Source of the DNA: Accumulibacter sp.
GTDB lineage: Bacteria > Pseudomonadota > Gammaproteobacteria > Burkholderiales > Rhodocyclaceae
Length of the DNA stretch: 35,026 bases
Assembly: GCF_023806625.1 (NCBI RefSeq)
Contig: NZ_JAMTDX010000020.1
Coordinates: forward strand, 1-35,026
Direction: 5' to 3'
Below the pieces are notes generated by a model that was given only the letters and a program-made list of their open reading frames with translations, searched no databases and was not told the origin of the DNA. Positions 1 to 8,421 of this stretch are shown one piece after another. A program made the position numbers and the translations under genes. The stretch's first letter is position 1, and each line of letters begins with the position of its first letter.

Positions 1-2
1 GG

Positions 3-1517
3 ATCATCACCGTGGCGGCGATGCTCGTCATCGCCAAGGGCATCGTCCATACCGGCGCGGTATCGCGAGTCACCTGGGCGCTGTTGTCAACCGTCACCAG
101 CGCGCAGAACGCCCTACGTCGCCTCGCGCTGCCCATCGGTGTCGGATCCGCCCTGATGAACACCACCCCGATCGTTGCCATGCTCGTGCCGGCAACCAAG
201 GAACTGGAGCAGAACCGCGGGATCAACGCGCGGGAGGTGCTGCTGCCCATCGCGCACATCACGACTCTCGCCGGCTCGGTAACCCTGATCGGCACCAGTT
301 CGAACCTGCTCATCGCCGGGATCGCTGCGCCAGCGGGCATCGACATGACCATGCTGTCGTTCGCCCCGGTGGCGTTGCCGGTTGCCATCGTCGGCGCGAT
401 CATCGTGTATCTGACCGCGCCGCTGATGCTGCGCGGCCAGGGGGAAGCGGCCGTGGCGACTCGCGACTGGCGAGTCGAGATCCCGGTCTCCGGGAAGGCG
501 CTGGCGATTGGCCGGGTAGCCGCCGATTTCGGGATCGACCAGACGCAGCAGTACGTGCTCGATGCGATCCGGCGTTGGGATGCGGACCTTGATCCGTCGG
601 CCCCGATCGAGGCTGGCGACATCCTGGTCTTCTCGGCGACCGAGGGTGGCGTCACCGCCTTGTGGAGCAGCCCCCTCTTCGGCTTGGCCGAACAGCGTCT
701 CTACCGGGTTTCCGTCGGCTCAGGGGCCAACGGGACGGTGCGCGATTTCGAGACCGACGGGGGCATCCACGTCATCGCGGCGCGGACCACAGTTGCCCTC
801 GCTGACACCGAGGTGCGCCCGGGGGCAACCACCTTCGTGACCACACCGAGCAAGTCCCTGCTCGTCGACCAGCCGGATGTGGCGATATTCGAGAAAGCCG
901 CAGGGCTGAGCCCGCAACCGGCCAAGACCGCGTTCGCTCTTGCCATTCTGGTCGCGGTCATCGTTTCGGCGTCCTTCGGCTTGGTTCCGGTGGAAATGGC
1001 TTCATTGACCGGGGCCGTGCTCATGGTGATCACCGGCATCCTCAAGCCGAAGTCGGCCGTGCGGGCCCTCGACTGGAACGTGTTGTTCATCCTCGTCGGG
1101 TCGGTGGCACTCGGCGCGATCGTCGTCGAGAGCGGGCTCGCCAGAGTGCTCGCCGAGACCATCAGACAGGTTGCGGAAGGCAACGTGCTCGTCGTCGTCA
1201 TCGTCTTCGCCGTGACGACGGCGATCGTGACCAACCTCGTTACCAATGCTGCAGCGGCGTCCATCCTTACCCCGGTGGCGATCGGCATAGCCAATGAACT
1301 CGGCCTCAACCCGGTGACGCTCCTGGCACTGATCGGGACCTGCATCTCGTTCACCTTCATCAACCCGTTCAGCCACCAGTCGAACCTGATGGTCATGCAG
1401 CCTGGCGGCTACACCTCGGCCTCGTTCGCCAGGTTCGGCATCCCGCTGGTCGCAGGATCGCTGGTGACCGTCGTCATCGTCAGCTACCTGCTGCTGCACC
1501 TGCAAGTGCGGTTCTAG
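3..1517 (+). CDS. SLC13/DASS-type permease with RCK_C-like insert, 5' partial
   Basis: The frame is open to the left edge, so the N-terminus lies outside the window; the first internal start is GTG at 12. About 500 residues are visible. Two hydrophobic halves carry the paired Ser-Asn signatures of this family: GTSSN after the first MNTTP segment, and SHQSN near the C-terminus after the VTNAAAASILTP segment. Between the halves is a soluble stretch, about residues 150-290 of the visible part, resembling TrkA-C/RCK_C regulatory domains (IPVSGKALAIGRVAADFGI, then GDILVFSATEGG). Family members are inner-membrane carriers, often Na+-coupled, for dicarboxylates, sulfate or similar anions. The substrate cannot be read from sequence. 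The next gene is nearly 500 bases away, so no operon is evident. Confidence 0.88.
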   Translation: MITVAAMLVIAKGIVHTGAVSRVTWALLSTVTSAQNALRRLALPIGVGSALMNTTPIVAMLVPATKELEQNRGINAREVLLPIAHITTLAGSVTLIGTSSNLLIAGIAAPAGIDMTMLSFAPVALPVAIVGAIIVYLTAPLMLRGQGEAAVATRDWRVEIPVSGKALAIGRVAADFGIDQTQQYVLDAIRRWDADLDPSAPIEAGDILVFSATEGGVTALWSSPLFGLAEQRLYRVSVGSGANGTVRDFETDGGIHVIAARTTVALADTEVRPGATTFVTTPSKSLLVDQPDVAIFEKAAGLSPQPAKTAFALAILVAVIVSASFGLVPVEMASLTGAVLMVITGILKPKSAVRALDWNVLFILVGSVALGAIVVESGLARVLAETIRQVAEGNVLVVVIVFAVTTAIVTNLVTNAAAASILTPVAIGIANELGLNPVTLLALIGTCISFTFINPFSHQSNLMVMQPGGYTSASFARFGIPLVAGSLVTVVIVSYLLLHLQVRF

Positions 1518-2014
1518 TTGCGGCTGACCGGCGAGGATGTCGCGCCACAGTCAGACCGTCACGCCAGCCTCGCTCGGCACCCTCTTCCGCCTCGAGCGGA
1601 GGAAATCCAACGCGACCCACGGCGGTGTCTGAGCCTTCGTCGAGCGGTGTCAATCTCGCATTCGTGCCTCGGACGATGGTCCTTCCCGAGTCCCGCAACC
1701 AGATCTTCGTTGCCGAGAGCGACTCATCGAACGGGTCAAGGCGGACTGGCTACCGAGTGACGCTGGTCGGTCTGTGTGGACGCTACGCCTGACCGTCTGG
1801 CTCAGGCCCGGCGTTCCGTGCGAGGCGGGCTGGTTTCTTTACCCCTGATCGAGCCCGGGCCAGCCCGTTCTGGCTCGATGAACCGGGTGCGTGAACAGGG
1901 CATTTCGATTTGTGAAGTGGCAAAAGGCTGTAGTAGACTGCGCCGCGAGTTATCCGGCCGGGGAGCGGCACGCGATGTTCCCCCTTCTGACTCTCCAATC
2001 GAATCGAGGACTTC
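1518..2014. other. Intergenic region, about 500 bases, no gene seen
   Basis: Short open frames exist on both strands, but none has a recognisable domain, ribosome-binding site or convincing codon use. The only signal I can point to is a weak promoter-like pair near 1910-1939, ahead of the solute-binding protein gene. No terminator hairpin with a T-run follows the permease. Confidence 0.5.
1910..1939 (+). promoter_or_regulatory. Possible sigma-70 promoter for the solute-binding protein
   Basis: TTGTGA at 1910-1915 and TAGACT at 1934-1939 are separated by 18 bases, about 75 bases before the ATG at 2015. Four of six positions fit the -10 consensus. This is a consensus match read by eye, not proof of a start site. 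Confidence 0.3.
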
Positions 2015-2878
2015 ATGATCAAGACTCTCCTTGCAGCACTCGTCGTCGCCACAGCGCTGGCCGGCGGCACCGCCACGGCGCAGACCGGCTCCGGAACATT
2101 GGGCAAGATCAAGTCGGCGAAGGCCATCAACGTCGCCTATTCCCCCGATTCGTGGCCGTTCTCCTTTTCCGGACCCAATAACGAGCCGGCCGGGTATTCG
2201 ATCGACCTGTGCAAACGGGTGATCGCGCAGATTGCGCATGCAGTCGGCGGCACAAAGCTGAAGGTGAACTGGATTGCCGGCTCGGTCAGCGAACGCCTGC
2301 AGATGGTCGCCAAGGGTCGCGCCGATCTCGAATGCGCCAATACCACTCAGACACAGACACGTCTGGCCAATGTCGATTTTTCCAATCTGATCTTCATCGA
2401 CGGCGGCGGGCTGCTCGTCAAGGCCGGATCGCCGGTCAATCAGCTCACCGACCTGGCTGGGAAGCGGGTCGCGGTGCTCAAGGGAACGACCACCGAGATC
2501 CGGCTCAATGACCTGCTGCGCCTGGGCCAGATCAGCGCCACGGTGGTGACGGTTGCGGATGCGAATGCCGGACTGGTGATGCTCGAGGAGGGCAGCGTCG
2601 ACGCCTACGCCGGCGACAAGGTCAAACTCGTCGGGCTGGCCGTTCAGGCGAAGGAACCCGCCAAGCTGGCACTGGTCGCCGAGGATCTGTCGATCGAACC
2701 CTACGCCATGGCCTTGCCGCGCAATGACTCGGCTTTCCGACTCGAGGTCAACAGGGCGCTGACCCAGGTCTACATGGGCGGCGACATCGAACAGATCTTC
2801 GCCCAATGGCTCGGCAAGCTGGGGCGGCCGACCGGCTTGCTGGCGGCCATGTTCCTGCTGAATTCGATTCCCAACTGA
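2015..2878 (+). CDS. Periplasmic solute-binding protein, family 3 (amino-acid ABC type)
   Basis: The product has 287 residues. The first 23 form a signal peptide with a hydrophobic core and an Ala-rich cleavage region (GGTATAQ), so the protein is expected in the periplasm. The body has the SBP family 3 pattern: an early Y-x-PDSWPFSF segment, then PAGYSIDLCKRVI, a middle DLAGKRVAVLKGTT lobe boundary, and a late GSVDAYAGDK segment. Such proteins bind polar amino acids or related small solutes and deliver them to an ABC permease. No permease or ATPase gene is adjacent, so it is either an orphan subunit or works with a distant transporter. The start is supported by the purine-rich GAATCGAGGA just upstream. 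The ligand is unknown. Confidence 0.85.
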   Translation: MIKTLLAALVVATALAGGTATAQTGSGTLGKIKSAKAINVAYSPDSWPFSFSGPNNEPAGYSIDLCKRVIAQIAHAVGGTKLKVNWIAGSVSERLQMVAKGRADLECANTTQTQTRLANVDFSNLIFIDGGGLLVKAGSPVNQLTDLAGKRVAVLKGTTTEIRLNDLLRLGQISATVVTVADANAGLVMLEEGSVDAYAGDKVKLVGLAVQAKEPAKLALVAEDLSIEPYAMALPRNDSAFRLEVNRALTQVYMGGDIEQIFAQWLGKLGRPTGLLAAMFLLNSIPN

Positions 2879-2903
2879 ACAACACTGCACCCTGTACTGG
2901 AAG

Positions 2904-3350
2904 ATGAAAATGACCAAGCTCTCGGGATGGCGGCGTTTTGCCGCTGCAACAGGCGCAGCCTTTACGCTGCTGCTGGCCGCCGGCTGCGAAACGACGCCGG
3001 CGTTCCAGGTTTCCCAGCCCTCGTCGCGTGACGGCACGGTCGAGTCGATCGTGCAGGATACGGTGCAGAGCGGCAACGCCGCGGTTGGCACGATCGGCGG
3101 TGCGGTGGTCGGCGGCTTGCTCGGCAATCAGATCGGCGGCGGCCGGGGCCAGACTGCAGCCACGGTCATCGGTGCCGGTGGTGGCGCGTTTGTCGGCAAT
3201 CAGGTCGCACAGCGCCAGAATCTCGTCTGGCGAATCGGGGTGCGTTACGACGACGGCTCGCTGGCCACGATCCAGCAAACGTCCCCGCCAAACCTGCGCA
3301 TCGGCGATCGTGTCCGCGTTTCGGCGAACGGCATCACGTTGCTCAGATAA
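2904..3350 (+). CDS. Glycine-zipper outer-membrane lipoprotein, SlyB/Pcp-like
   Basis: The product has 148 residues with a lipoprotein signal ending in LLLAAGC, so Cys29 is the likely lipidated residue. Residues about 56-97 are a glycine zipper (GTIGGAVVGGLLGNQIGGG, then GAGGGAFVGNQ) that forms two close-packed hydrophobic helices in this family. The C-terminal part, about residues 105-148, is a small beta-rich segment ending IGDRVRVSANGITLLR, as in SlyB-like proteins. Family members sit in the outer membrane and affect envelope integrity; a specific role cannot be assigned. The gene starts 25 bases after the solute-binding protein, so the two may be co-transcribed, though their functions need not be linked. 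A second ATG two codons later is an alternative start. Confidence 0.82.
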   Translation: MKMTKLSGWRRFAAATGAAFTLLLAAGCETTPAFQVSQPSSRDGTVESIVQDTVQSGNAAVGTIGGAVVGGLLGNQIGGGRGQTAATVIGAGGGAFVGNQVAQRQNLVWRIGVRYDDGSLATIQQTSPPNLRIGDRVRVSANGITLLR

Positions 3351-4336
3351 AGTCCAAACTGAGGCTTCTTCTCCCGCTTCAACAGGCCTGATCTGACTCC
3401 GTCGGGGATCAATCGACCTCGCCTGCTGCCCAGGCTGCTCGCAGGCCGTGATTTCTCGCTGCGCGATGGGGTGCGCGCTGCCTGTCTCGCTGAACTGCCG
3501 GCGGGCCTGCGCGAGCACCCCTCGTCACGGCCGAATGGCACGGGCCCGGCACTGCCAAAGTCTCGGACAGCCATGGCCAGGTATCTGGCAATGGCGATTC
3601 GGGCAGCAGCCCCTGATTCGACCCACGCGTGGAGCAGATCTGGCAGCCACGCGGCTACGCGCAGCGACAGTTTCGCTCCAGGGCCTCAGGCGTTGATGAG
3701 ACGCCCGGCAAGGGCGACAAGAGTCTTGTCGAGCGTCTGCTGGCACAATGCCGGGGAATGGCTCCCGGTTCCCACGCGCTTCTCTTCCTTTCGCCGGGGC
3801 GCGCGCTCGACCGCCTCGACGGCGGCCTGATTCGGGAAGCCCTCCAGCCGATGGACCACAGTTCAAAGCGCATTGAACGGCCCGCGGAGGAAATCCCCAT
3901 GAGGGCGTGCTGAATCGGCGATCGATCTCCAACCGCTTCAGTCTGGACAGATTGCGAGAAGACTTCGATCGCTTGCGGCCATTCCGGGGACGATGTCGAA
4001 GCGAGTCGGTGAGCCAGCGGTGGCTATGGCGGAGCAGACCCATCCGGTCAGGTGATGGCCACTGCTGGTATGCGCGACCTTGTTGATCGGCCCAAGCGCC
4101 CGCAGACGCTCGACTTGGTGCGTAATGGCCGCAGAGGCGATGTTCAGGCGGCCGAACAGGTCTGCACGGCGCCAGCCGTGGACACCACACACGCTTCGTG
4201 CACCCGTTCCCGACTGCGCTCCCGCAGCGGCTCGGAAATCGTCGAGGTCGAAGATGCGAAAGCCGCGCGCAGGCAACTCGTCAGGCCTTCCGCCGGCATG
4301 CGCCTGGCGGCGTGCCGGTGATGGGGATTCGAACCG
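3351..4336. other. Gene-poor region, about 990 bases, possible decayed remnant
   Basis: No open frame here looks like a real gene. On the minus strand around 4060-4200 a frame reads DLFGRLNIASAAITHQVERLRALG, which resembles the recognition helix and following helix of a small winged-helix regulator. It has no matching start or C-terminus. The stretch may be a decayed regulator or simply non-coding. I see no repeats, RNA genes or terminators. Confidence 0.35.
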
Positions 4337-5587
4337 ATGACACCGTTGACGCCACTTCAGCCACTCGCCCGGCTGGGATGCTGCGCGCTGCTGGTGCTGG
4401 CGCTCGTCGGTTGCGGTTCGCTGCCGCGCAATGGCGTCCCCGGCGAGTTGATGTCCGAAGCCACCATCCCGGGCATGCCCGACGTGCGTGCGCCGGCCGG
4501 TTTGCCAAGCGCGGTGATGGAACGTGACATGGCTGAATCCTTCGCCCAGGAGTCCGCCAGCGACTTCCCGGCGACGGCGGAGGGTGTCGTGCTCTACCCA
4601 CACCTCGCACTGTCGGGTGGAGGCGCCAACGGGGCGTTCGGTGCCGGCTTTCTTAACGGCTGGTCGAGCACCGGCAAGCGCCCGACCTTCAAGGTGGTCA
4701 CCGGCGTATCGACCGGAGCGCTGATGGCGCCGTTCGCGTTTCTTGGGCCATCCAGGGACGACGCGCTGCGCGAGTTCTATACGACCACAAGCTCGCGCGA
4801 CATTTTCGTGCTCGGGGCGCTCACGTCGACCATCAGGCAATTGTTGTTCGGCGAGAGCATCGCCGACACGAGCCCGCTCGCCGAGCTGATCGAGCGGCAT
4901 GTCGACGAGACCTTCCTGCGCGAGATCGCCCTGGCGCATCTGAGCGGCCGGCGCCTGTACATCGGGACCGTCGATCTCGATTCGCAACGCTTCCTCATCT
5001 GGAACATGGGGCTGATCGCCACCAGCGGCCATCCCGATGCGCTGCCACTCTTCCGCAAGGTCATGCTGGCGTCGGCCGCCATTCCCGTTGCCTTTTCGCC
5101 GGTATTCTTCGAAGTTGAAGCCGCCGGCCACCGCTATGACGAAATGCATGTCGATGGCGGCGTGGCCGCCAACGTATTCCACACCGGCGGGCTGTTCAGC
5201 GCCCGTGAGCTGCGCCAGAAGGCCGGTCGCGGTACCGCACGCGAGGACATCTTCGTCATCCACAACGGCCAACTGGCCGCGGCTACCGCGACCACGCGCC
5301 GCTCGATTCCGGATATCGCGCGACGCACGCTCGAGGCCGCCGGAAGAGCATCCGTGATTGGCGACCTCTTCCGCATCTACGCGCAGGCGCTGCGCGAACA
5401 CTCGGGGTATCACTGGATCACCATTCCCGAAGGCATCAACCTCTCCGGAAACGAAACCTTCGACCCGCTGGTCATGCAACGACTCTACGACATCGGTTAC
5501 GAGATCGCACGCGGCGGACCGCCCTGGAACCTCCTGCCGCCTGGCGTTCGCGGCGAAGCCAGAGCGATGCGAGGGGATGCGCATTAG
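4337..5587 (+). CDS. Patatin-like phospholipase lipoprotein
   Basis: The product has 416 residues. The N-terminus is a lipoprotein signal with lipobox LALVGC, putting Cys26 at the mature end and the protein in the envelope. The patatin fold is clear: oxyanion loop SGGGANG at residues 93-99, nucleophile elbow GVSTG at 123-127 with Ser125, and the Asp of the catalytic dyad in DGGVAAN at 273-279. These serve lipid acyl hydrolysis through a Ser-Asp dyad, and all key residues are present. Substrate and membrane orientation are not known. The ribosome-binding site before 4337 is weak; I keep this ATG because the signal peptide begins there. The gene stands alone, about 200 bases before the DegP-type protease. 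Confidence 0.87.
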   Translation: MTPLTPLQPLARLGCCALLVLALVGCGSLPRNGVPGELMSEATIPGMPDVRAPAGLPSAVMERDMAESFAQESASDFPATAEGVVLYPHLALSGGGANGAFGAGFLNGWSSTGKRPTFKVVTGVSTGALMAPFAFLGPSRDDALREFYTTTSSRDIFVLGALTSTIRQLLFGESIADTSPLAELIERHVDETFLREIALAHLSGRRLYIGTVDLDSQRFLIWNMGLIATSGHPDALPLFRKVMLASAAIPVAFSPVFFEVEAAGHRYDEMHVDGGVAANVFHTGGLFSARELRQKAGRGTAREDIFVIHNGQLAAATATTRRSIPDIARRTLEAAGRASVIGDLFRIYAQALREHSGYHWITIPEGINLSGNETFDPLVMQRLYDIGYEIARGGPPWNLLPPGVRGEARAMRGDAH

Positions 5588-5701
5588 GCGGCTTGTCGCA
5601 GTCCTCCTCGTTCGCCTCGACGACACGCCAGGAGCCGGGCTCCCCGCAAGGGTGGTGGTTCCCGGCACTGCCCGCACCACCTGATTGGGCGGTCGTTGTT
5701 G

Positions 5702-5719
5702 TTAAGTCAGCCTTAAGTC
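5702..5719 (+). promoter_or_regulatory. Direct repeat with 11-base period upstream of degP
   Basis: TTAAGTC occurs at 5702-5708 and again at 5713-5719, one helical turn apart, 67 bases before the chosen protease start. Tandem half-sites spaced 11 bases apart are typical of OmpR/PhoB-class response regulators, which often control envelope-stress proteases. The repeat is seen directly; the regulator is inferred. Confidence 0.4.
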
Positions 5720-5785
5720 GTGTCGAGGCATGATTTCGCTGTCGGCGGGAATTTGGCCTGCCCGGAATCTACCCAGGAGAACGCA

Positions 5786-7252
5786 ATGGACGCAAACAAG
5801 CTCAAACTGACCGCCAGCGCAGCCGCTGTTGTGGCGGCGCTGACCGGTGCCTACACTCTCGGCCACGCCAACTCCCCTGCGTCGCAGGCCTCTGCATCGC
5901 AAGTCACCGCTCCCATCACGATGAGCCAGCCGGCCGCAGCTGCGCGCGCCGAACTGCCCGACATGAGCGGCATCGTTGCGCGCAACAGTCCGTCCGTGGT
6001 CAATATCAGCGTATCCGGCACGCGCAAGGCAGGCTCGCGCGGACCCAGATCGCCCCAGTTCGACGATGATCAATCCATCCCGGACTTCCTCCGCCGGTTC
6101 GGCGCTCCGCACAACGGGGGCGATGCGCCCGCTCGCGGTCTGGGATCGGGCTTCATCGTCAGTCCGGATGGCACGATTCTCACCAATGCCCACGTCGTCG
6201 ATGGCGCCGAGGAAGTCATCGTCAAGCTGACCGACAAGCGCGAGTTCAAGGCCAAGGTGCTCGGCCTCGATACCGCCAGCGACGTTGCCGTCCTGAAGAT
6301 CGACGCGAAGGATCTGCCGGTCGTCAGGATCGGCTCGGCCGCCAACACCCGCGTCGGTGAATGGGTCCTCGCCATCGGCTCGCCGTTCGGCTTCGAGAGC
6401 AGCGCCAGTGCCGGCATCGTCTCGGCCTTCTCGCGATCCCTGCCCGACGGCAGCTACGTTCCTTTCATCCAGACCGATGTCGCGGTGAATCCCGGCAACT
6501 CGGGTGGACCATTGTTCAACATGGCGGGCGAGGTGATCGGCATCAACTCGCAGATCTACTCGCGCAGTGGCGGCTATCAGGGGCTCTCGTTCGCGATACC
6601 CATCGAGGTTGCGATGAATGTCGAAAGGCAGATCGTCGCCCACGGCAAGGTACAGCGCGGCCGACTCGGCGTCGCGATCCAGGAGGTCAATCAGTCGCTC
6701 GCCGACTCCTTCGGTCTCAAGAAACCCGCGGGGGCATTGGTCGGTTCGGTGGACAGGGACAGTCCTGCAGCGAAGGCCGGCCTGCAGCCGGGCGACGTCA
6801 TTCTTTCGATCAACGGGAAGGAGATTGCCTCCTCCAACGAACTGCCGGCGATCGTCTCCTCGATGAAGCCAGGAGAGCAGGCGAAGCTCCAGGTGTGGCG
6901 CAAGGGCGAAACACGCGCGGTCGATGTCGAGGTCGGCAAGTTCGGTGACCAGCAACTGGCCAGCAACGACGCTCCCGACGCCGACAAGGGTCGTCTGGGC
7001 GTGGTGGTTCGTCCGCTCACCCCGGAAGAGCAGCGGCGTTCCGATGTCGGCAACGGGGTCATGGTCCAGAATGTCGCCGGCGCAGCGGCGAAGGCAGGCA
7101 TTCAGCCGGGCGACATCGTCATCGCGGTAAACGGCGAGGCCATCTCGAGTACCGAGCAGTTGCGCAGCCTGATCAGCAAGGCTGGCAAGCGCATCGCTGT
7201 CCTGGTCGACCGCGGCAATGCCAGGATCTTCATTCCCGTCGATCTGGGCTAG
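5786..7252 (+). CDS. degP: DegP/HtrA-type periplasmic serine endoprotease (Do family)
   Basis: The product has 488 residues. The frame extends upstream to a GTG at 5720, but AGGAGA at 5775-5780 sits five bases before the ATG at 5786, and the export signal (basic start, then a hydrophobic run to TLGHA) begins there. The trypsin-like domain has the full triad: His136 in TNAHVV, Asp166 in SDVAVLKID, and Ser239 in GNSGGPL. Two PDZ domains follow, at about residues 285-370 and 400-485, as in Do-family proteases of usual length. These degrade or refold damaged periplasmic proteins as oligomeric cages. MucD or DegQ would be equally good names; the subtype cannot be settled here. No rseA-, algU- or two-component-like gene is adjacent. 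Confidence 0.93.
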   Translation: MDANKLKLTASAAAVVAALTGAYTLGHANSPASQASASQVTAPITMSQPAAAARAELPDMSGIVARNSPSVVNISVSGTRKAGSRGPRSPQFDDDQSIPDFLRRFGAPHNGGDAPARGLGSGFIVSPDGTILTNAHVVDGAEEVIVKLTDKREFKAKVLGLDTASDVAVLKIDAKDLPVVRIGSAANTRVGEWVLAIGSPFGFESSASAGIVSAFSRSLPDGSYVPFIQTDVAVNPGNSGGPLFNMAGEVIGINSQIYSRSGGYQGLSFAIPIEVAMNVERQIVAHGKVQRGRLGVAIQEVNQSLADSFGLKKPAGALVGSVDRDSPAAKAGLQPGDVILSINGKEIASSNELPAIVSSMKPGEQAKLQVWRKGETRAVDVEVGKFGDQQLASNDAPDADKGRLGVVVRPLTPEEQRRSDVGNGVMVQNVAGAAAKAGIQPGDIVIAVNGEAISSTEQLRSLISKAGKRIAVLVDRGNARIFIPVDLG

Positions 7253-7767
7253 GCGGAATGGATGAGCGGACGGGGACTGGCGCCAGATCCGGTCCCCTCG
7301 CAGGTCCCTTGCCTGTCGGACGACCCCCTGCCGAAACGCTGGCAGAGGAGTTCCTGCAGTGCCCGGACCCTCCCGCGTTTCTCACCGCTCGCCGCCCGGT
7401 CGGGGGTTCAAGTGGTGGCGCTTCCAGCTGGCTGACGGGGCGAGAGATCGGAAGAGCGGACGGTGCGGCGCCGGGTGGCCTGAGGTTGACGACGTCAGTC
7501 CGCCTCCCGGAGAACTGGTCCGCGAGCCTCCAGCATGGCTGGCTTCGGCCGGATTCCGGCGAGACCGATCCTCACCTTCAGCGTGAAACGCGGTTGGTCA
7601 TCCGAGGCGGGCCAGTCCGGTACCGTGCCGCCCGAGGCTGCGCTGACCGTCGAGCAGGACGCAGGCGAACGAAGCCAACCCTAGCCGCGATTGACTGGCC
7701 CGCATGGCCGCCGTCGAGGTGCGGTCGGCAAAGAGACCGGGCTGGCACTCCTTGATCCGGTTCGGGT
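7253..7767. other. Intergenic region with no gene; contains adapter-like 15-mer and one copy of a 16-base repeat
   Basis: No convincing coding frame, RNA gene or terminator is seen. Two items stand out. AGATCGGAAGAGCGG at 7445-7459 equals the start of an older Illumina paired-end adapter. GCCGGATTCCGGCGAG at 7548-7563 recurs at 8855-8870, on the other side of the transposase remnant. Confidence 0.5.
7548..7563 (+). repeat. 16-base direct repeat, left copy
   Basis: GCCGGATTCCGGCGAG contains a perfect 6-base inverted repeat around a central T. The identical sequence is at 8855-8870, so the two copies bracket the ISL3 remnant. It may be a dispersed palindromic repeat rather than a target-site duplication, since 16 bases exceeds the usual ISL3 duplication of about 8. 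Confidence 0.5.
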
Positions 7768-8421
7768 TCACTCCGTCCTGTGTCGAACGATGGTCAGCTG
7801 GGCAAAGCGTAGGGCAGGCAGATGGGTGAACTTGCCGGCGACGAGACAGGCCATGGCGATCAAGGTGTCGCGCGGCGATCGCCGCGCGCGCGGGCTCTGG
7901 CTTCCTGCAGTGCGCGGTTGATCGCTTCGCAGCAGCCGTCGTGCTTGCCGGCCGCGAAGCCGCTGAGCACGCCGTTCAGATGGCTGGTGATCGTTCGGGC
8001 GAGGCGCTTGAAGGAATCGAGGCGACAGCGTCTGGCCCAGCTGAGCCAGCCCTGGAACAGCGGCCTGGCTTCGTCAGGCGATCGGGCCGTCGCTCGGATG
8101 GCGCGCAAGGCTTGCTTGCTGCGCCGCGGTGCGGGCGGTCTTGCGGTTCGAGCGCTGCAGCCAATGCATGTCTGGAGTTGCGAGGTCGTCCATGCGGAAG
8201 GAGTCTTGAGCAGGCTCCAGCGCGTGCCCCAGAGTTCGGGCCGGCTCCTGACCTCGGCCCGGCGGGCCTCGTCGAGCGCCTTGCTGCCCAGGGCGACGAC
8301 GGCGAAGCGGTCGAAGCACACCGTTGACCGGTTCGATCTGCCACGGAGCGGACAGGCCCAGCGCCTGGATGGACGACGTTTCGCTCAGGAACTCTTCCTC
8401 CAGCAGTGCAAGGCCGCTCAC
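7768..8421 (-). pseudogene. Degenerate ISL3-family transposase with internal deletion and frameshift
   Basis: Read on the minus strand, 8319 down to about 7885 encodes the C-terminal half of an ISL3-type transposase: CFDRFAVVALGSKALDEARR, RSKQALRAIRATARSPDEA, FKRLARTITSHLNGVLSGF, EAINRALQEARARARG. The frame then shifts, and from about 7866 to the stop at 7768 it reads TLIAMACLVAGKFTHLP, which matches the family's C-terminal end. Upstream, in another frame at about 8340-8390, QALGLSAPWQIEPVN resembles the family's N-terminal start (LLGLSAPW...). The central part with the zinc-finger-like and early DDE segments is therefore missing, and the element cannot be active. Terminal inverted repeats were not identified with confidence. 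Family assignment rests on remembered motifs. Confidence 0.7.

Noticed and set aside
4323-4335. GGGGATTCGAACC, the reverse complement of a tRNA T-loop core
   Set aside because: The arms needed for a T-stem and acceptor stem are not present on the minus strand and no anticodon arm could be found. It could be a chance match or a tiny attachment-site relic, but there is no support for a tRNA gene.
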